From Anastatus disparis (taxonomy: Eukaryota; Arthropoda; Insecta; Hymenoptera; Eupelmidae), in contig JAFFSR010000292.1 of NCBI GenBank assembly GCA_017163975.1, positions 4,245,501 to 4,309,500 on the forward strand: 64,000 bases of DNA, given 5' to 3'. Under the pieces are notes generated by a model. That model was not told the origin of the DNA. It saw only the letters and a program-made list of their open reading frames with translations, and searched no databases. The position numbers and the translations under genes are program-made. Each line of letters starts with the position of its first letter. Within the stretch, counting starts at the first letter, position 1. Below are positions 25,411 through 37,716 of the stretch, piece by piece.

Positions 25411-26164
25411 ATCTACTTTAAGATAACATATTAAATATTTTAAAATTAATTTCAACATTAATAAGAAAATTGTATTCTATCTCTTAGGGTCCAGTATGTA
25501 TATACTCCCTTAAAAAATGGGGCTTCATTGGAAAAAAATCAAAATTAAATTTTTTTCTAAAAATTTTCAATAATATATTGGGTTTTATAAATTTTTTATT
25601 TTGCAGGAGAAATTAAATTTAGCGAGAGATAAGTACTTTTCTCCTGCAAAATTTTAGACGTAAAATATGGCTTTCTTTCGGCCCGCTTTTTGAGTTAAAG
25701 TAGCTATTTCTGTTAAGGTGAGAATGAAAACATTTATATTTTATTAATGTTCAACTATTAAGTTGTAGTTCATCATACGGCCTACTTCGGATTCAGGTGA
25801 AATCTGAATATGACCAAAGGATATATATAACTATTATGTTTATATACACAAGAAAATTATAGTTGCATATTTAATAAGATTTTGAATGAAATTAATAAGT
25901 TGTTCGGTGGTTTTTGCATAATGTGAGTCTTATACATAATAAAAGTAAATAAAATAATTTTTATACGAAATTCCTTATTTCTACTCATATATTTCATAAA
26001 AATTTATATAATAAGAATATTAAATACATTATATCGTCGAAGTATGTATTTTAATAAGCATAATTCTGTCAAGTTTTCTTTAACCTTTTTGCATGAAACT
26101 GTAAGTTGTAACTCTATTGTTAAACAAAAATAAGGCAAAATCGCATATTTTTACCTAACTTAAT
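25411..26164. other. AT-rich stretch with one hairpin
   Basis: A hairpin at about 25598-25655 has arms ATTTTGCAGGAGAA and its complement. No gene is recognised. Confidence 0.5.
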
Positions 26165-26290
26165 AGTATATTATTCACCGAGGGAGTACAGTAAGCAAAG
26201 TACGCCCTGTGTGTTAGTTCACGCCCGAGCGTAGCAAGGGCGTGATACACGCAGGGCCTGCTTTGCTTACTGCACTCTCGAGGTGTATAT
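26165..26290. repeat. Palindrome with CG-rich centre
   Basis: The arms read GAGGGAGTACAGTAAGCAAAG and a near complement, and the centre carries CACGCCCGAGCGTAGCAAGG. Its layout is like 3080-3245. A related word (GAGGGAGTACAGTACGCA) recurs at about 27712. Confidence 0.65.
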
Positions 26291-26497
26291 ACGACTTTTC
26301 ACCACATCAGGCGGAAAGTGCGTTACAAAATTGTCGAATTAATAATTCAGTATCGCGTACTAATATTAATTCACAACACTCCGCGAAAGATAATTCCTTT
26401 AACATCGACAAACAAAACTTGTATAAACGCGATAGAGCCGTTAAAAAAAATACAAGATACAAGATACAAAAATTACATTGATTAGTATATATATATA

Positions 26498-27391
26498 CAC
26501 TACCCTCCAGCCACATTTGCCCACCCTACATGAAAATCGATAAAACTTTAAAGTTTTGTGGCTCAGTGAAAAATAGTCGCAATTAAAAACTTCCGACTGG
26601 TTTTTAAAAAGGGTTCAAAAACCTATAATTTAAGCCGAGTTAAGCAAAAAAAAATTAAAAAATGCATGCCTTATGCGTAAAAAACTAACTAAAAAATATT
26701 CAATTTTTTTCGCCCCTATTCAAATGCCTGCCATTTTTGCGGAAATTATCGAATCATAAAAAAACAAAATGGAGGTAAAAGCTAAAGGAGTCACCTTCAA
26801 AATAAGCTATAGAAAGCTAATTTATGATCGATTTTACGGTAGTTATGGTCATTTTTTATGAAAAAAATGATTTTTTTAAATAGCTATTATCTCAAAAAAT
26901 ACGCATGATATAAAAAAATTTTTAATGAAAAAATTGTTTATTTTTGAGTCAAAAATATATATATTTAGATTTAACTGAAATCCGGAAGGAAAATTTTTTT
27001 TTTAAATTCATTAAAATATAAATATTGAATAAATGGATTTTTTTTCAATGGGATCAAAAATGAATAAAATCTTTTTTTACTGATTCTCAATTTAACCTGA
27101 ATATTTATTTTTTTAACTCAAAAATAAACAACTTTTTCATTAAAAATTTTTTTATATCATGCGTATTTTTTGAGATAATAGCTATTAAAAAAAATCGTTT
27201 TTTTCATAAAAAATGACCATAACTACCGTAAAATCGATCATAAATCAGCTTTTTATAGCTCATTTTGAAGGTGACCCCTTTTTAAAACCCAGTTGGAATT
27301 TTTTAATTACGACTATTTTTCACTGAGCCACAAAACTTTAAAGTTTTATCGATTTTCATGTAGGGTGGGCAAATGTGACTGGAGGGTAGTG
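26498..27391. mobile_element. Foldback MITE, 894 bp, TA-flanked
   Basis: The ends CACTACCCTCCAGCCACATT and the near complement at 27376-27391 are each flanked by TA. The arms pair for several hundred bases around a centre near 26950-27100. TA flanks suggest the Tc1/mariner type. No transposase. Confidence 0.75.
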
Positions 27392-28267
27392 TACTAACTA
27401 ATGTTATTTTTATATCTTGTATTCTTTTAAGTGTAAAGCCTAATACGTTAACAAAACTGAACAAACTCGAATCGACTCGAAACACGAAAGTCAGCTGGTT
27501 AACTCGGACAAGAAACGCATATTAGAAATAACTAGCGCGGCAAGTTATATGAATGGAAGTTCCCATTCTGGCCACTTCATTTATTTAAATATAGTATTTC
27601 GGCGCTGCGAGCGTCTTCGCTTTTAAGAACGCATGAAACAAAGAGTATACGTAGATGGGCTCAAACTTGAAAATTAATAGGGCGTACTCGATGTATTTTA
27701 GGCTGAGTGCAGAGGGAGTACAGTACGCACTTTACGCATGGTATGGTGAAAAAGTATTTTCCATGTATCAAAACATGTACAAATTAAAAAAATATATATA
27801 TATATATATGAGTAAATCTTGCGAAACCATTAAAATCTTTGTTATTGCTTATCGATAAAATTGTCTTTTTTTAAGGCATTAATAGTGTTACTATGAATAC
27901 CTTTGAAATACTATAAGTACTTTTAAATAAGACAACTTTACTGCTAAGCTCATCTTCCTTTTTCTTTTTGTGAAAGCTTGATTGCAAAACAATATTTTTA
28001 GTGAGTTTCAGACTTAAAGAAAAATAGTCTTTTTTTTTAATAGCAAAATTTGTATATTTTACATAAACAGATAACACTTCAAGTTTGAAAAAAACATTCA
28101 TTACTTTTCAATTTTGCTCCAATGATTATTCTAATAATTATTCTCAAAATAGCAACCTTTATTTCTTTTGTTACAACAAATCAATAAGCTCTATTTAGAG
28201 AGATGAGCCATCTCTGATTTCCGAGGTTGAATGCAATAACAACAATTTTAATTTTAATTCACTTATA
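27392..28267. other. Spacer, no gene recognised
   Basis: Several short frames (27655-27858, 27871-28101) have no similarity I recognise. There is a short AT run at about 27790. Confidence 0.5.
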
Positions 28268-28269
28268 TA

Positions 28270-29182
28270 CAGTACCGCTCAAAAGTTCGTAAACATTTTT
28301 TTTTTCAAAGACTCAAATTCAAATCGTGATATCTCAGAAACGCTTTGATGAATTTAAAAAATTCAAACGGCGTTTCAAATATCAGACAAAATGCTATCTT
28401 CTTATAAGTTGTAAAATATTTTAAACTCTTTAACTTAATTTTTTAATGATTGAAAATTTTTGAATTTTTACGAATTTTTGAATTTTAATCAATCAACTGT
28501 AACTTTTTAGAGAATTGATGAAATTTAAAAAATTCAAAATCGATTGCAAAGTAGAAAAAATTTCTTGAAAGATTGTTTTTAATTAATTTTTAATATCTAT
28601 TTCGTGTGTAGAGTTATAAGCGTGCGAAAATGTAGCAAATAACAAAATAATTTTTCAGGTACAATAAAATATTCCATATTTTTTTCATATTTCGGCATAT
28701 ATTCACAACCGCATATTGTAAATTCAATGTATATACAATTTATATATAAAAAGCACACCAAAACATGAAGAAACATGGAAAATGTTATTTCACCTGAAAA
28801 ATCATTTTGTTATTTGCTTCATTTTCTCACGCTTGTAATTCTACACACGAAATAGATATTAAAAATTGATTGAAAACAATCTTTTGAGAAATTTTCTCTA
28901 CTTTGCAATCGATTTTGAATTTTTTAATTTCATTAATTCTTTAAAAAGTTATAGTTAATTGATTAGAATTCAAGAATTCGTAAAAATTCAAAAATTTTCA
29001 ATCATTAAAAAATTTAGTTACAAAAGAATTTAAAATATTCTATTGCTTATAAAAAGATAGTATTTTGTCTGATCTTTAGAACGCTGTTTGAACTTTTTAA
29101 ATTCATCGAAGCGTTTCTGAGATATCACGATTTGAATTCGAGTCTTTGAAAAAAAATGTTTCCAAACGTTTGAGCGGAACTG
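28270..29182. mobile_element. Tc1/mariner-like foldback MITE, 913 bp
   Basis: The left end is CAGTACCGCTCAAAAGTTCG and the right end is the complement of CAGTTCCGCTCAAACGTTTG, with TA outside each. This is the usual form of a Tc1-like terminus (CAGT.CCGCTCAAAAGTT) with TA duplication. The two arms are near complements over most of the element, and no transposase is present. Confidence 0.85.
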
Positions 29183-29199
29183 TATATAGTCTTTGAGAA

Positions 29200-29860
29200 A
29201 ATCGCATTTGAAAAAAATCGTCATTTTTCGGTTTTTTATAAATTATTTATTAAGATCAACTCGTTTTAAAAAAATTAGGACGGCATTCAAAACTAGATTA
29301 AATTTTGCACATTTCCGTTAAAAGAACGTCTAAAAAGGTCAAAAATTGACGGAGTTACAGTAATTTAAAAATTCAGGTTCATTTAAAATTTTTTAATTTC
29401 CATTTCAACATTCAACACTATATACGCTGTAGCAAGAAAAAAAAATTTTAAGTGTTCCACGAGGTAAATTATATTTTCACATACATATTAGGGATTTTTA
29501 TCACTCGGAGGAAAAAAAAATTCGATCAGTGACGGCCTACATGAATCTGAATGCAATCAGTCAACTAATGAAAAATTTTTTTATACTTCATATACAAATT
29601 CTGTATAGAAGATTAGGATGCTTTAGAACTTATTCTATTATTTTTGATTCTTTAAGTTTTAATCCGCTCAGAAATAAACTTTAAATAAAAATAATAAAAA
29701 ATAAAGTAAAAAAGTGGTCTTTGATACTTTCGCTTTTTGGTTAGGGTTTTGTCGAATTGCAGAATTCTATGGGCACGTATGTACTTTTTTTTTAAAACAT
29801 TACATGGTGATAATTTTTCCATAAAAATTATTATGACGATCACTACAATCGACAAATTTA
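29200..29860 (+). repeat. Dispersed copy of the 54.7-62.5 kb inverted-repeat family
   Basis: Shared blocks with the arms at 56580-58080 and 59600-60360 include AAAATTGACGGAGTTA, GGTTAGGGTTTTGTCGAATT, GAATTCTATGGGCACGTA and GACGATCACTACAATCG. A neighbouring stretch (29400-29570) is repeated in inverted orientation at 63832-64000. The minus-strand frame at 29652-29855 is part of this repeat. Confidence 0.7.
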
Positions 29861-30412
29861 TTTAATTTAATTATTCAATGTATTTATTTATATTTTTTAA
29901 TATTTTTTTCAATTTTATTATTTTCATAAATTTATTTATTATGTTTATTTTTCAATAAATGTATTTTCAGTAGTTATAGATGGATAGATATTGATTTATT
30001 TTGTAAAAAGAGTACAAAAAGGCGTGTAATACATCAAATAATAAATAATAATTCTGTATAAGGTATCAAGTATTGCACATAATAAGATAAGATATCACAG
30101 TTAAATATTAAAATTAATATATAATACTGTAGTTGTATTAAATTTACACCCTATTTATTTATATAAATACCTCACGTACGCAAGTACGTTTATAGATGTA
30201 TAGGTAAAATTGTATGAATGTTATGTGTGTATAAATATATATATACATACCATTTAAATAAAATAATGTCTATTATAATGCTTTATTTAATAAACATATA
30301 TTATTTTACTAATTTTTAAAAATCTATCAATTTATGCAATGCATTTTAATATTGAAATTAATTTATTTTGTCAGGGTTGTCACTACAACATTTAAAAAAA
30401 AAAAGTTCTTTC
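29861..30412. other. AT-rich stretch, no gene seen
   Basis: Very AT-rich; no coding or repeat signal beyond simple sequence. Confidence 0.5.
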
Positions 30413-30496
30413 CGAGATAACACCATTCTTTGACGGCAAACGAGATAACACCTTTCTTCCAACGAAAACGAGATAACTCCTTCTTCCCCACGACTG
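30413..30496. repeat. Three 28-bp direct repeats
   Basis: Copies start at 30413, 30441 and 30469. Each begins CGAGATAACWCC and continues with TTCTTYSMMACG-like sequence. A further CCGAGATAATATTAC lies at 30665. The number is small, the copies are degenerate and the repeats are contiguous without spacers, so this is not a CRISPR array. Confidence 0.8.
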
Positions 30497-30934
30497 TCGA
30501 TATCAGATTGTTTATTTTAAGCTTTAATTTTAATAGTATATTTTATGTATTAAAAAATTTCCTTGAACAAAATATGAAATTTTTTTTTTATAAAATTAAA
30601 AAATTTTATATAGTTTTATTTTCAATTTTTCCTAATGCGATAAGGCAATATTTTATTAAATCATCCGAGATAATATTACTCTGTGTGATCAAAGAATATA
30701 TGCAATAAAAATTTATTGCATTGAGTTAAAGTTACACAATATCATAGAGATATAAGTATTTCTACCATACCAATTTAATAAAGTGAGAGACAAAATCGGT
30801 TGCCACCTATTGGGCAACCAAGGAAAGTAGCAAGGATACAACATGTTGACCGCAGACACCGTAAAAAAGTAGTTTCCTATTCCCTACGCGTTAATAATGT
30901 AGGTTTATAATTATTTTATTGCAATTATTGGTTA
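30497..30934. other. Spacer, nothing recognised
   Basis: AT-rich, with a short hairpin-like GGTTGCCACC...GGGCAACC at about 30800-30822. Confidence 0.45.
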
Positions 30935-31524
30935 AAAAAGTTATTATTCTCTATTTTTCGTCGAATGTGCCTCCTAGACAAAAATATAGACATTTTTTCA
31001 AAAATATAATAAAAAGGAGCCTTTATAAGAACTTAAATATCCAAACAACTAAGACTCTTACAAAAATTTACATGAAATATGAAATAAAGTGCAAATCAAA
31101 TGCTTTGATTTAAACTTTGTTGCATTAAAAAAGCTTTAGTGGTTCAAAAGTTACAGGTAATTAAAATATCCTAATAAAATAGCGTCAAAAATTGATGCTT
31201 AAAAAATTAACAAATATATAGTAATTTTCAATAAAGTATAACTTTTGAACTCATGAAGCTTTTTTAATGCAACAGAGCTTAAATTGAAGCATTTAATTTT
31301 CACTTTATTTGATGTATTTTTTTTGTAAGAGTCTTAGTTGTTTGGATATTCAAGTTCTTATAAGGGCTCCTTTTTACTATATTTTCGAAAAAATGTCTAC
31401 AATCTTGTCTAGGGGGCCTATTCGACGAAAAGAAAAAACACGGGTTCATTTTTTTTCATTAAAAAATCATATCCTGCAGTTTCAGCCGAATCCGTTTCCC
31501 GAAGGTCGGGACCTCTCCTTGTTA
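30935..31524. mobile_element. Second copy of the TAACAAGGAGAG foldback element, left end truncated
   Basis: The right end is GGGACCTCTCCTTGTTA and the arms pair over AAAAAAGCTTTAGTGGTTCA and AAGAGTCTTAGTTG. The whole matches 12503-13110. The left arm stops short of the terminal repeat. Confidence 0.75.
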
Positions 31525-31917
31525 GACAAAAAAATTGATAGTATGCAAAATTTGAAAAAAATTCATCGAATTTTCTTCAAATCTTTAAAATTCTCTAAAA
31601 TCGTAACTATGCTAAGAAAATTAGGTTTCAAAAGCTTGTTTCCTTTAAACCATAACGAATTAATTGTATACAAATTTTAGAGAAAATTTATCGTATGGTT
31701 TACGTAAAATAGAAGATAAATGAAAAATGAACATTTCTTTTCAAAATGCCCTAAAATGAAAACTGCTCTGAGAAAATTAGATTTGAAAGCTTGTTTTCTT
31801 CAGATAGTAGCAAATAACTTTTATACAAATTTTAAAGAAAATCCATCAAATAGTTTACTTAAAACAAAAAAAACGAAAAATAAAAATTTTTTTTGAAAAT
31901 TTTAGAAATGAGTGTTG

Positions 31918-32335
31918 AAGTAAAAATTATACTACAAATTATAAAATAAGACCTTAAAACCTTCAATTTGAACTCTGGATAAAGTCTCTAGGTGCTATGG
32001 GAGCAATGCAAAAAATTTAATACCTGCCCTCAAATGATGACAAACGTCAAAAGAGGTTAATTCATATGAATATGAGGTTCACCTAAATAAAATTGAAAAA
32101 AATCTTAAACTACTCAATAGACTGTTTATTACTTTTCGATTTCGATTTACACTTCGGTTTCTATTTGTTTGTGTCAAACGAGCGTTCACAGATTTGGTAC
32201 TTTGAAATTTCCTATAAATTGAACTGGTCGTTGCATCGTTCCCACAGCACCTAGAGACTTTATCCAGTGTTCAAATTGAAAGTTTTAAGGTCTTATTTTA
32301 TAATTTTTAGTATGATTTGTACTTCAACACTCTCA
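31918..32335. mobile_element. Palindromic insertion in the ladder repeat
   Basis: The arms read TAAAATAAGACCTTAAAACC, then ATAAAGTCTCTAGGTGCTRTGG, and their complements, about 95 bp each, around an AT-rich loop of about 200 bp. Confidence 0.7.
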
Positions 32336-33030
32336 AAATGTTGTAAGAGAGCAAAAACTCTAGACAATTTAGCTTACTTGGGACGCAAAATCCTTGGAAA
32401 TACTCGATTTTCAGCGTCTAAAATAAGTAACCTAAAGCAGTGCCGGATTAAGGGGGGAGCTAGAGGGGTTTATAGCCCCGGGAATCGTCTTCCTGGGGGC
32501 CTCGTGTTCAAAGAAATCTTATCTTTTTGAAAACTCAACATTTTGTGGTTTTCAGCATACACGATTTCGTGCTTTTAATTATAAACAATGCGATGATGCA
32601 CAACTAATTAGGACTCGAGGGCATATCATTTTTTGTAAGGAGCGATAAAAAATCATTCATTATGAAAATACTCGCATGAAATATTTTACCGTCAAAATGT
32701 TGTTTTCTTTAAGGAGATGTAAAACCGACACTACACCTGTACTTAAAAATATTAACTTCTTTTCTATTTTATTGATGAATTTTTAAAAAAGAAATGCATT
32801 AGCTTGTAGTATGTACCATGATAATTTTTTATAGTTAAATTTTCAAATAAATCCATAACTAGTTTTTAGGATATTTGGATTTCTGTACTCAATCGAAAAA
32901 TTTTAATAAATAATTTTGGAATCCAAAACTCTCAATAACTAATGAATGAATTGATTTAAAAATTTAACTGATTAATCTCCACAGTATATACTACAAGCTA
33001 AGGTATTTTTCACTGAAAATTTTGCAATAA
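32336..33030. other. Mixed sequence with a GTGCCGGATTAAGGGGG motif
   Basis: The segment near 32440-32520 (AGTGCCGGATTAAGGG, then GGGGGCCTCGTG) resembles an end of a hAT-type MITE, but I do not see its partner end. The rest is AT-rich. Confidence 0.3.
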
Positions 33031-33805
33031 AAAAGAAAGATTTTTTTTTAAGAATTTTTTTTTTAATTTTTTTTAATTTTCAAAATGCTCAAAAACTAAA
33101 ACTACGCTAGACTAATCAGTTTTCAAAAATTTTACTACTTTTGTAGTCGCAAATAATTTTCCTACAAATTTCAGAACAAATCTATCGAGTACTTTGTGTA
33201 AAATAAAAATTAAAAAAAAATTAAAATTATTTTCAAAATCTTTTAAATTTTCTAAAATTGTAACTACGCTAAGAAAATTAGTTTTCAAAAACTTGTTTTC
33301 TTCAGATAGTAGCGAATAAATTGTATTCAAATTTTTGAGTACATCTATCGAATGAAATTGGAAAATGAAATTTTTTTCAAAATATTCAAAGTGCTCAAAA
33401 ATTGAAACTGCGCTAAGAAAATTAGTTTTAAAGGCTTATTTTCTTCAGACAGTAGCAAATAACTTGTATACAAATTATGGAGCAAATCCATCGAATAGTT
33501 TACGTAAACCAAAAGAAAAATGAAAAACGAAAATACTCTTAAATTAAAATCATGCTAAGAAAATCATTTTTTAAAAGTTTTCCTTGTTTCGGCAGTTGCA
33601 AATAATTTTCATGCAAATTTTAAAACAAATCCATCGAGTACTTGACATGAAATACAAAAAAAAATGAAAATTCAAGATTTTTTTAAAATTCTTAAAATGG
33701 CTCTAAAATTAAAACTACGCTAAGAAAACCAATTTTCAATAGCTTCCGCAGCAGTTAGACAAAAAAATAAATCCTATGCAAAATTTGAAGCAAATCCATC
33801 CAAGC

Positions 33806-34226
33806 AAGCCTCCTGTTGCCGGATGCTTCAGAGAGTAAGCAGGGTTCGAAGGCAGGAGGTGGATTCGAACGGACGGCGGAAAGATGAAGGAAATTAAACG
33901 GGTTTGACACGTTTTGTTTATGCTAGGGAGTACCTGGGACCTTATTCTGTAGCTGTGTCACGAGTGAGAAAGTTGATTTGGATAGTTAATGCGCAGGCGC
34001 AGCCGAATGTTTTTTATCAAAGTTAATAGTTTTAAATGATCAAATCGAGTGAAACATTATGTCACGTCGATGACATAGATAAAATCGGCTGTCTCATATG
34101 ATAATTTTTATGTCGATCCATAGAGATGTTACGAGCGAGAAATCAATTGATATAAAAGTGAAAGATATAATTTTAAAATAATGAAAATAACAATTCGATA
34201 TTTAATTTAATATAATAATAATAAGA
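33806..34226. other. Unassigned, less AT-rich sequence
   Basis: Starts with a GC-richer segment (AGCCTCCTGTTGCCGG, then GGCAGGAGGTGGATTCGAAC). It could be part of a short interspersed element but lacks a convincing pair of polymerase III boxes. No gene is seen. Confidence 0.4.
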
Positions 34227-34240
34227 ATAATCTTAATAAT

Positions 34241-34605
34241 TTTTTTTTTCTAAAAAAGAAAAAGATTAATATATAAAGGATATTGTCCTCTATATGATTA
34301 ACCTTTTTTATATGGTGAAGTCGAGGGAGTCCCCCGCCCGGCATCTGTTTAACACATTACATCAGGCTAGGACTGTCAGACCCACCATACCGAAAACTTT
34401 GACTATCGATGGATGGTCAGCCACTTTTGTAACCAACAATCAACCGATACCCAATGAGATCGGATTTTTTAAAGAGTCGCGATATAAATGGCACATACAC
34501 TTATTTTCTTTCGAAAAAAAAGTTAGAGGTACCTGGCCAGCATTCGAACCCATGCCCTCCGTGTTGAAGGCAAGAGCTCTATCCATTACACCACCGCGCT
34601 CTCTT
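34241..34605 (-). mobile_element. tRNA-derived SINE with 14-bp target duplication
   Basis: On the minus strand the head reads GAGAGCGCGGTGGTGTAATG. It contains an A-box-like TGGTGTAATGG (about 34592-34602) and a B box GGTTCGAATGC (about 34540-34550), the internal polymerase III promoter of a tRNA. The body continues to about 34265, ending with an AT-rich and oligo-A tail (34241-34260). ATAATCTTAATAAT flanks it on both sides (34227-34240 and 34606-34619), a 14-bp target duplication typical of LINE-mediated insertion. A truncated relative lies at 20235-20485. The tRNA isotype is not clear. Confidence 0.85.
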
Positions 34606-34619
34606 ATAATCTTAATAAT

Positions 34620-35407
34620 AATTATTATTATTATAATAAATTTAATTTATTCTAATAATAATATAACTATTATTATAATAAATTAAATGAATAATTTTAT
34701 TATCAATTTAAAAAAATATAGAATCATTAATTTTACAACATTGTTTATTGAATGATGTTTGTTATACAAGTATTTTAATATTTTATAAATAATATTATAT
34801 TATTTTTTCTATGAAAATAATTACCTTCTGTAATGTATTATAGTTTTTAAACAGTTATTAAAAATTATTTGTTACTTTTAAATTAAGATAAAAATAACAA
34901 GAATGTATACTAAAATTTATTTTATCGTATTAATCATATGAGTATTTTTAAAAAATTTAAAAATAATTTAATTTATTTGAAAGTAGATTTTTTTTTATAC
35001 AATTTTTTTTATTACAGTAAAATTTTTAATTTTAATACGATTTTTTTATTAGAATACAAATCTTATTTTTAACACCATTGTTTTATTACAAAACAATTTT
35101 TATTTTTGATACAATTGTTTTGGCATGCCATTGTTTTATTACAACACACAATTCTTATTTTTAATACAACTGTATTTACTTAAAGAAAATTTTCACTATA
35201 CAATTCAATTCTGATTCAGAATTTGTAATAATTAGTAAACAAAGATTGAGTACTTTAAAATATTATTCTTTTAAAGGTCTTGAATAAACAGTTATTTAAT
35301 TCTGCTATTATTTAGAAATTATTTTCTTCAGTTTTCTTTAATATTTTTATCATTAGCGTATATTAGCAAAACTGTTAATGTACTAGTTGCGAGTAATTTT
35401 ACAGTTG
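34620..35407. other. Very AT-rich stretch
   Basis: Simple-sequence-like AATAAT and TTTTAT runs. The words TTTTATTACAA.ACAATT and TTTTTAATAC recur between 34980 and 35170. No gene. Confidence 0.5.
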
Positions 35408-35715
35408 TTAGTGGGTTATCAAATTGTGCACACTATTTAAACAAGGTTTATACCTTTTGTACAATCCTGTGACTCTATTCCTGATGTATTTGGTACATAA
35501 ATCTCTAGCGACGCAGTAGAAATATTTATAAAACAGAAATTTTTACATGAATAAAATTAAGTAATTTTTCATATAAAAAATTTATGTTTTATAGAAATAT
35601 CTATTTCGCCGTTGGTGGTACATTTACTAAATACATCAGAAATAGAGTCACAAGATGGTTCAAAAGGTGTAAACCCAGTTTAAATAGCATACATGATACA
35701 GCAACCCAATAAGCA
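35408..35715. repeat. Palindrome flanking the Harbinger gene (left)
   Basis: The arms carry GTGGGTTATCAAATTGTG, ACACTATTTAAACAAGG, TACCTTTTGTACAATCCTGT and their near complements, around a centre near 35560. It belongs to the same family as 37288-37716, sharing the words TATTTAAAC.AGGTT, TTTTGTACAATC and GAAATATCTA. Confidence 0.75.
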
Positions 35716-35846
35716 GCTACAAAAGGATTTTTCAAAAACATCACAAGAAAATTATAAGTTTTGAATATTTGCTGATATATATTTTTAATTTTCAATATTG
35801 AAAATAGTGTAATAAATTAATATAACTGTTGATGTAATTTAATGTA

Positions 35847-37152
35847 TTAAGTATAATATTGATCGATGATTTGATTAATCTCAGCTATTCCTGCTGGATA
35901 ATCACGGTCTCTGTCAATAATATCTTCAATATTATCAAACGGTTGAACATTACCTTCAGGAAATTCATCTATCATACTGAAATAGTTATTAGAGACACTA
36001 AATGTAAGAGCAAAAAAATAATAGAAATAAGAAAATTTGCAAAAATATATAACCCATTCATTTTTCTAAAATTATGCAGGATTGCACACGCGTTAATAAT
36101 ATTAACAACTTTTTCAGGCGAATAAAGGAGTTGTCGAGCTCGTTTTATGGCCATCCAAACATTTGACAGTATTCCAATTGTTTGTTCAACTTTGCAGCGA
36201 GTTCTAACACGCTCCATTGTATAATTATAAGCTGGAGTCCCTTTATCTGCATTAAGTATTGGTGTTAATAAGATTGGGGATGGTGTATAACCACTGTCTC
36301 CTGTAATAAATATCGAAATAACTATAAATATGAAAGTCTGTGATAGATTTTTACATGATCATTACTAAAGATGAAACATGCAGAGATGGTTTCAAATTTA
36401 TCGCTTATATATTTTTTTTTATAATTTAAGCTTTCAGTTTTGTTGAGAAGAACGATTTTCTTACCTAATATGTAATAGCGGCCTTCCTCTTCCATTATGT
36501 TTTGATCAACTCTTAAATACTCCATGTGATCCCTTGCTTGCGAAAATAGCCATATATATATGTCGTTATTACTTCCAGGATAAATACGAAGATTCAGAAT
36601 GTTATACTCTGAATCTATGATCTGCAATGATTTATTTTTAATATAAATAATTTTGTTTGTAATATTGTTACATTTTAATAAAGTACTTTACGATATGATA
36701 TAAAATTAATGAAATTAAACATTGATTGCAACTCACTATCTGAACATTCATTGAATGTCCTTCGCGATAATTATAAAAGGCTTCCTCATTGTCTGTTGGC
36801 CTTATCATTTTAACAAGGAAACCATCTACTAGGCCGATTATATTTGGGATTCTAATGGTTCTCCGAAAACTATAAAAGATAAAATTTATTTTTAAAATTG
36901 TGGTACATGAAAAAAAAATTTTTTCTGATTATAAATATAAATAAAGTATGTTACCCATTTTGAATACGTTGCCTTTTCTCTCGCGTGGTTGGGAATTTTA
37001 TGTACCTATTAGCTAATTCATTGATTGCATTTACAACTTTTGTTATCAGCCTACTAGCTGTTGACTGACTGATTGGATGCTGAAAATCCTGACTAAAACC
37101 TTTTTTAGTACTTTTTTTTCTCAAGGGTGGCTCCATTTTATTGGACCTCACT
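35847..37152 (-). CDS. PIF/Harbinger transposase (5' part missing)
   Basis: DDE transposase of the PIF/Harbinger (DDE_Tnp_4) family. Five exons join in frame with GT-AG introns: about 37152-36955, 36869-36739, 36623-36465, 36291-about 36047 and about 35961-35847. The first begins at an acceptor, not an ATG, and holds FSQDFQHPISQSTASRLITK. The second has IPNIIGLVDG with the first catalytic Asp. The third has NILNLRIYPGSNNDIYIW. The third-fourth junction makes LGDSGY with the second Asp. The fourth has RTRCKVEQTIGILSNVW with the Glu, then YSPEKVVNIINACAILHNF. The tail ends IDQYYT at a stop. I found no frameshift or internal stop. The exons for the first 100 or so residues are missing; a palindrome (37288-37716) lies where they should be. 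The last donor is weak. A divergent gene at 38117 may be the element's second protein. Confidence 0.85.
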
Positions 37153-37287
37153 GTATATTAAATATTATACAAAGTTTACATATACAAATAAATATTAATA
37201 TCAAAGGTTAGTTAATATTGATAAGTGTTGAAAATAGATCTAATTTTATACATTAAATGCATATTTTCTATTAAAAATAATTCATCA

Positions 37288-37716
37288 TAATTGAGGATAT
37301 CTCTACAATTTTTGATCTTTTTATGATGTTTTTGAAAATTCATTTTACAGGCGTTCCTGGGTTACCCAATGATGCACACTATTTAAACTAGGTTCATACC
37401 TTTTGTACAATCTGGAAACTCTATTTTTTATGTATACAGTGAATGTGCCAATGGTATAGTAGATATTTCTATAAAACGTAAATTTTTATATGGATAAAAT
37501 TTCCGAAATTTCATCCATGTAAAAATTTACGTTTTATAGAAATATCTACTATACCGTTGGTGACACATTCACTGGATACATAAAAAATAGAGTTTCCGGA
37601 TTGGACAAAAGGTATGAACCTAGTTTAAATAGTGTGCATCATTGGGTAACCCAGTTATAGCTGTAAAATGGCATATCACAGAAAGATTAAAAACTGTAGA
37701 GATATCCTCAATTATG
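37288..37716. repeat. Palindrome flanking the Harbinger gene (right)
   Basis: About 200-bp arms run from AATTGAGGATATCTCTACA, through GGGTTACCCAATGATGCACA and ATAGAAATATCTACTATACC, to their near complements, meeting around 37505. Related to 35408-35715. Confidence 0.85.

Larger units (their letters stand above)
31525..33805 (-). repeat. Inverted-orientation block of the ~160-bp ladder repeat
   Basis: On the minus strand this repeats the ladder of the composite units at 14.3-19.9 kb. Words such as TTTTCTTAGCGCAGTTTTAA, GATTTGCT and TTTGTCTAACTG recur in the same order. The unit start and (GT)n are missing on the 33.8 kb side. A palindrome (31918-32335) and other sequences (about 32340-33030) are inserted in it. 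Confidence 0.7.

Noticed and set aside
30413..30496. Possible CRISPR-like array
   Set aside because: Only three degenerate copies, contiguous without unique spacers, in eukaryotic DNA.
34536..34605. Genuine tRNA gene
   Set aside because: The A and B boxes are present, but the sequence continues into a SINE body with an oligo-A tail and a target duplication, and the cloverleaf does not fold cleanly.
34294..34686. 130-residue plus-strand frame
   Set aside because: It runs antisense through the SINE and on into AT-rich simple sequence.
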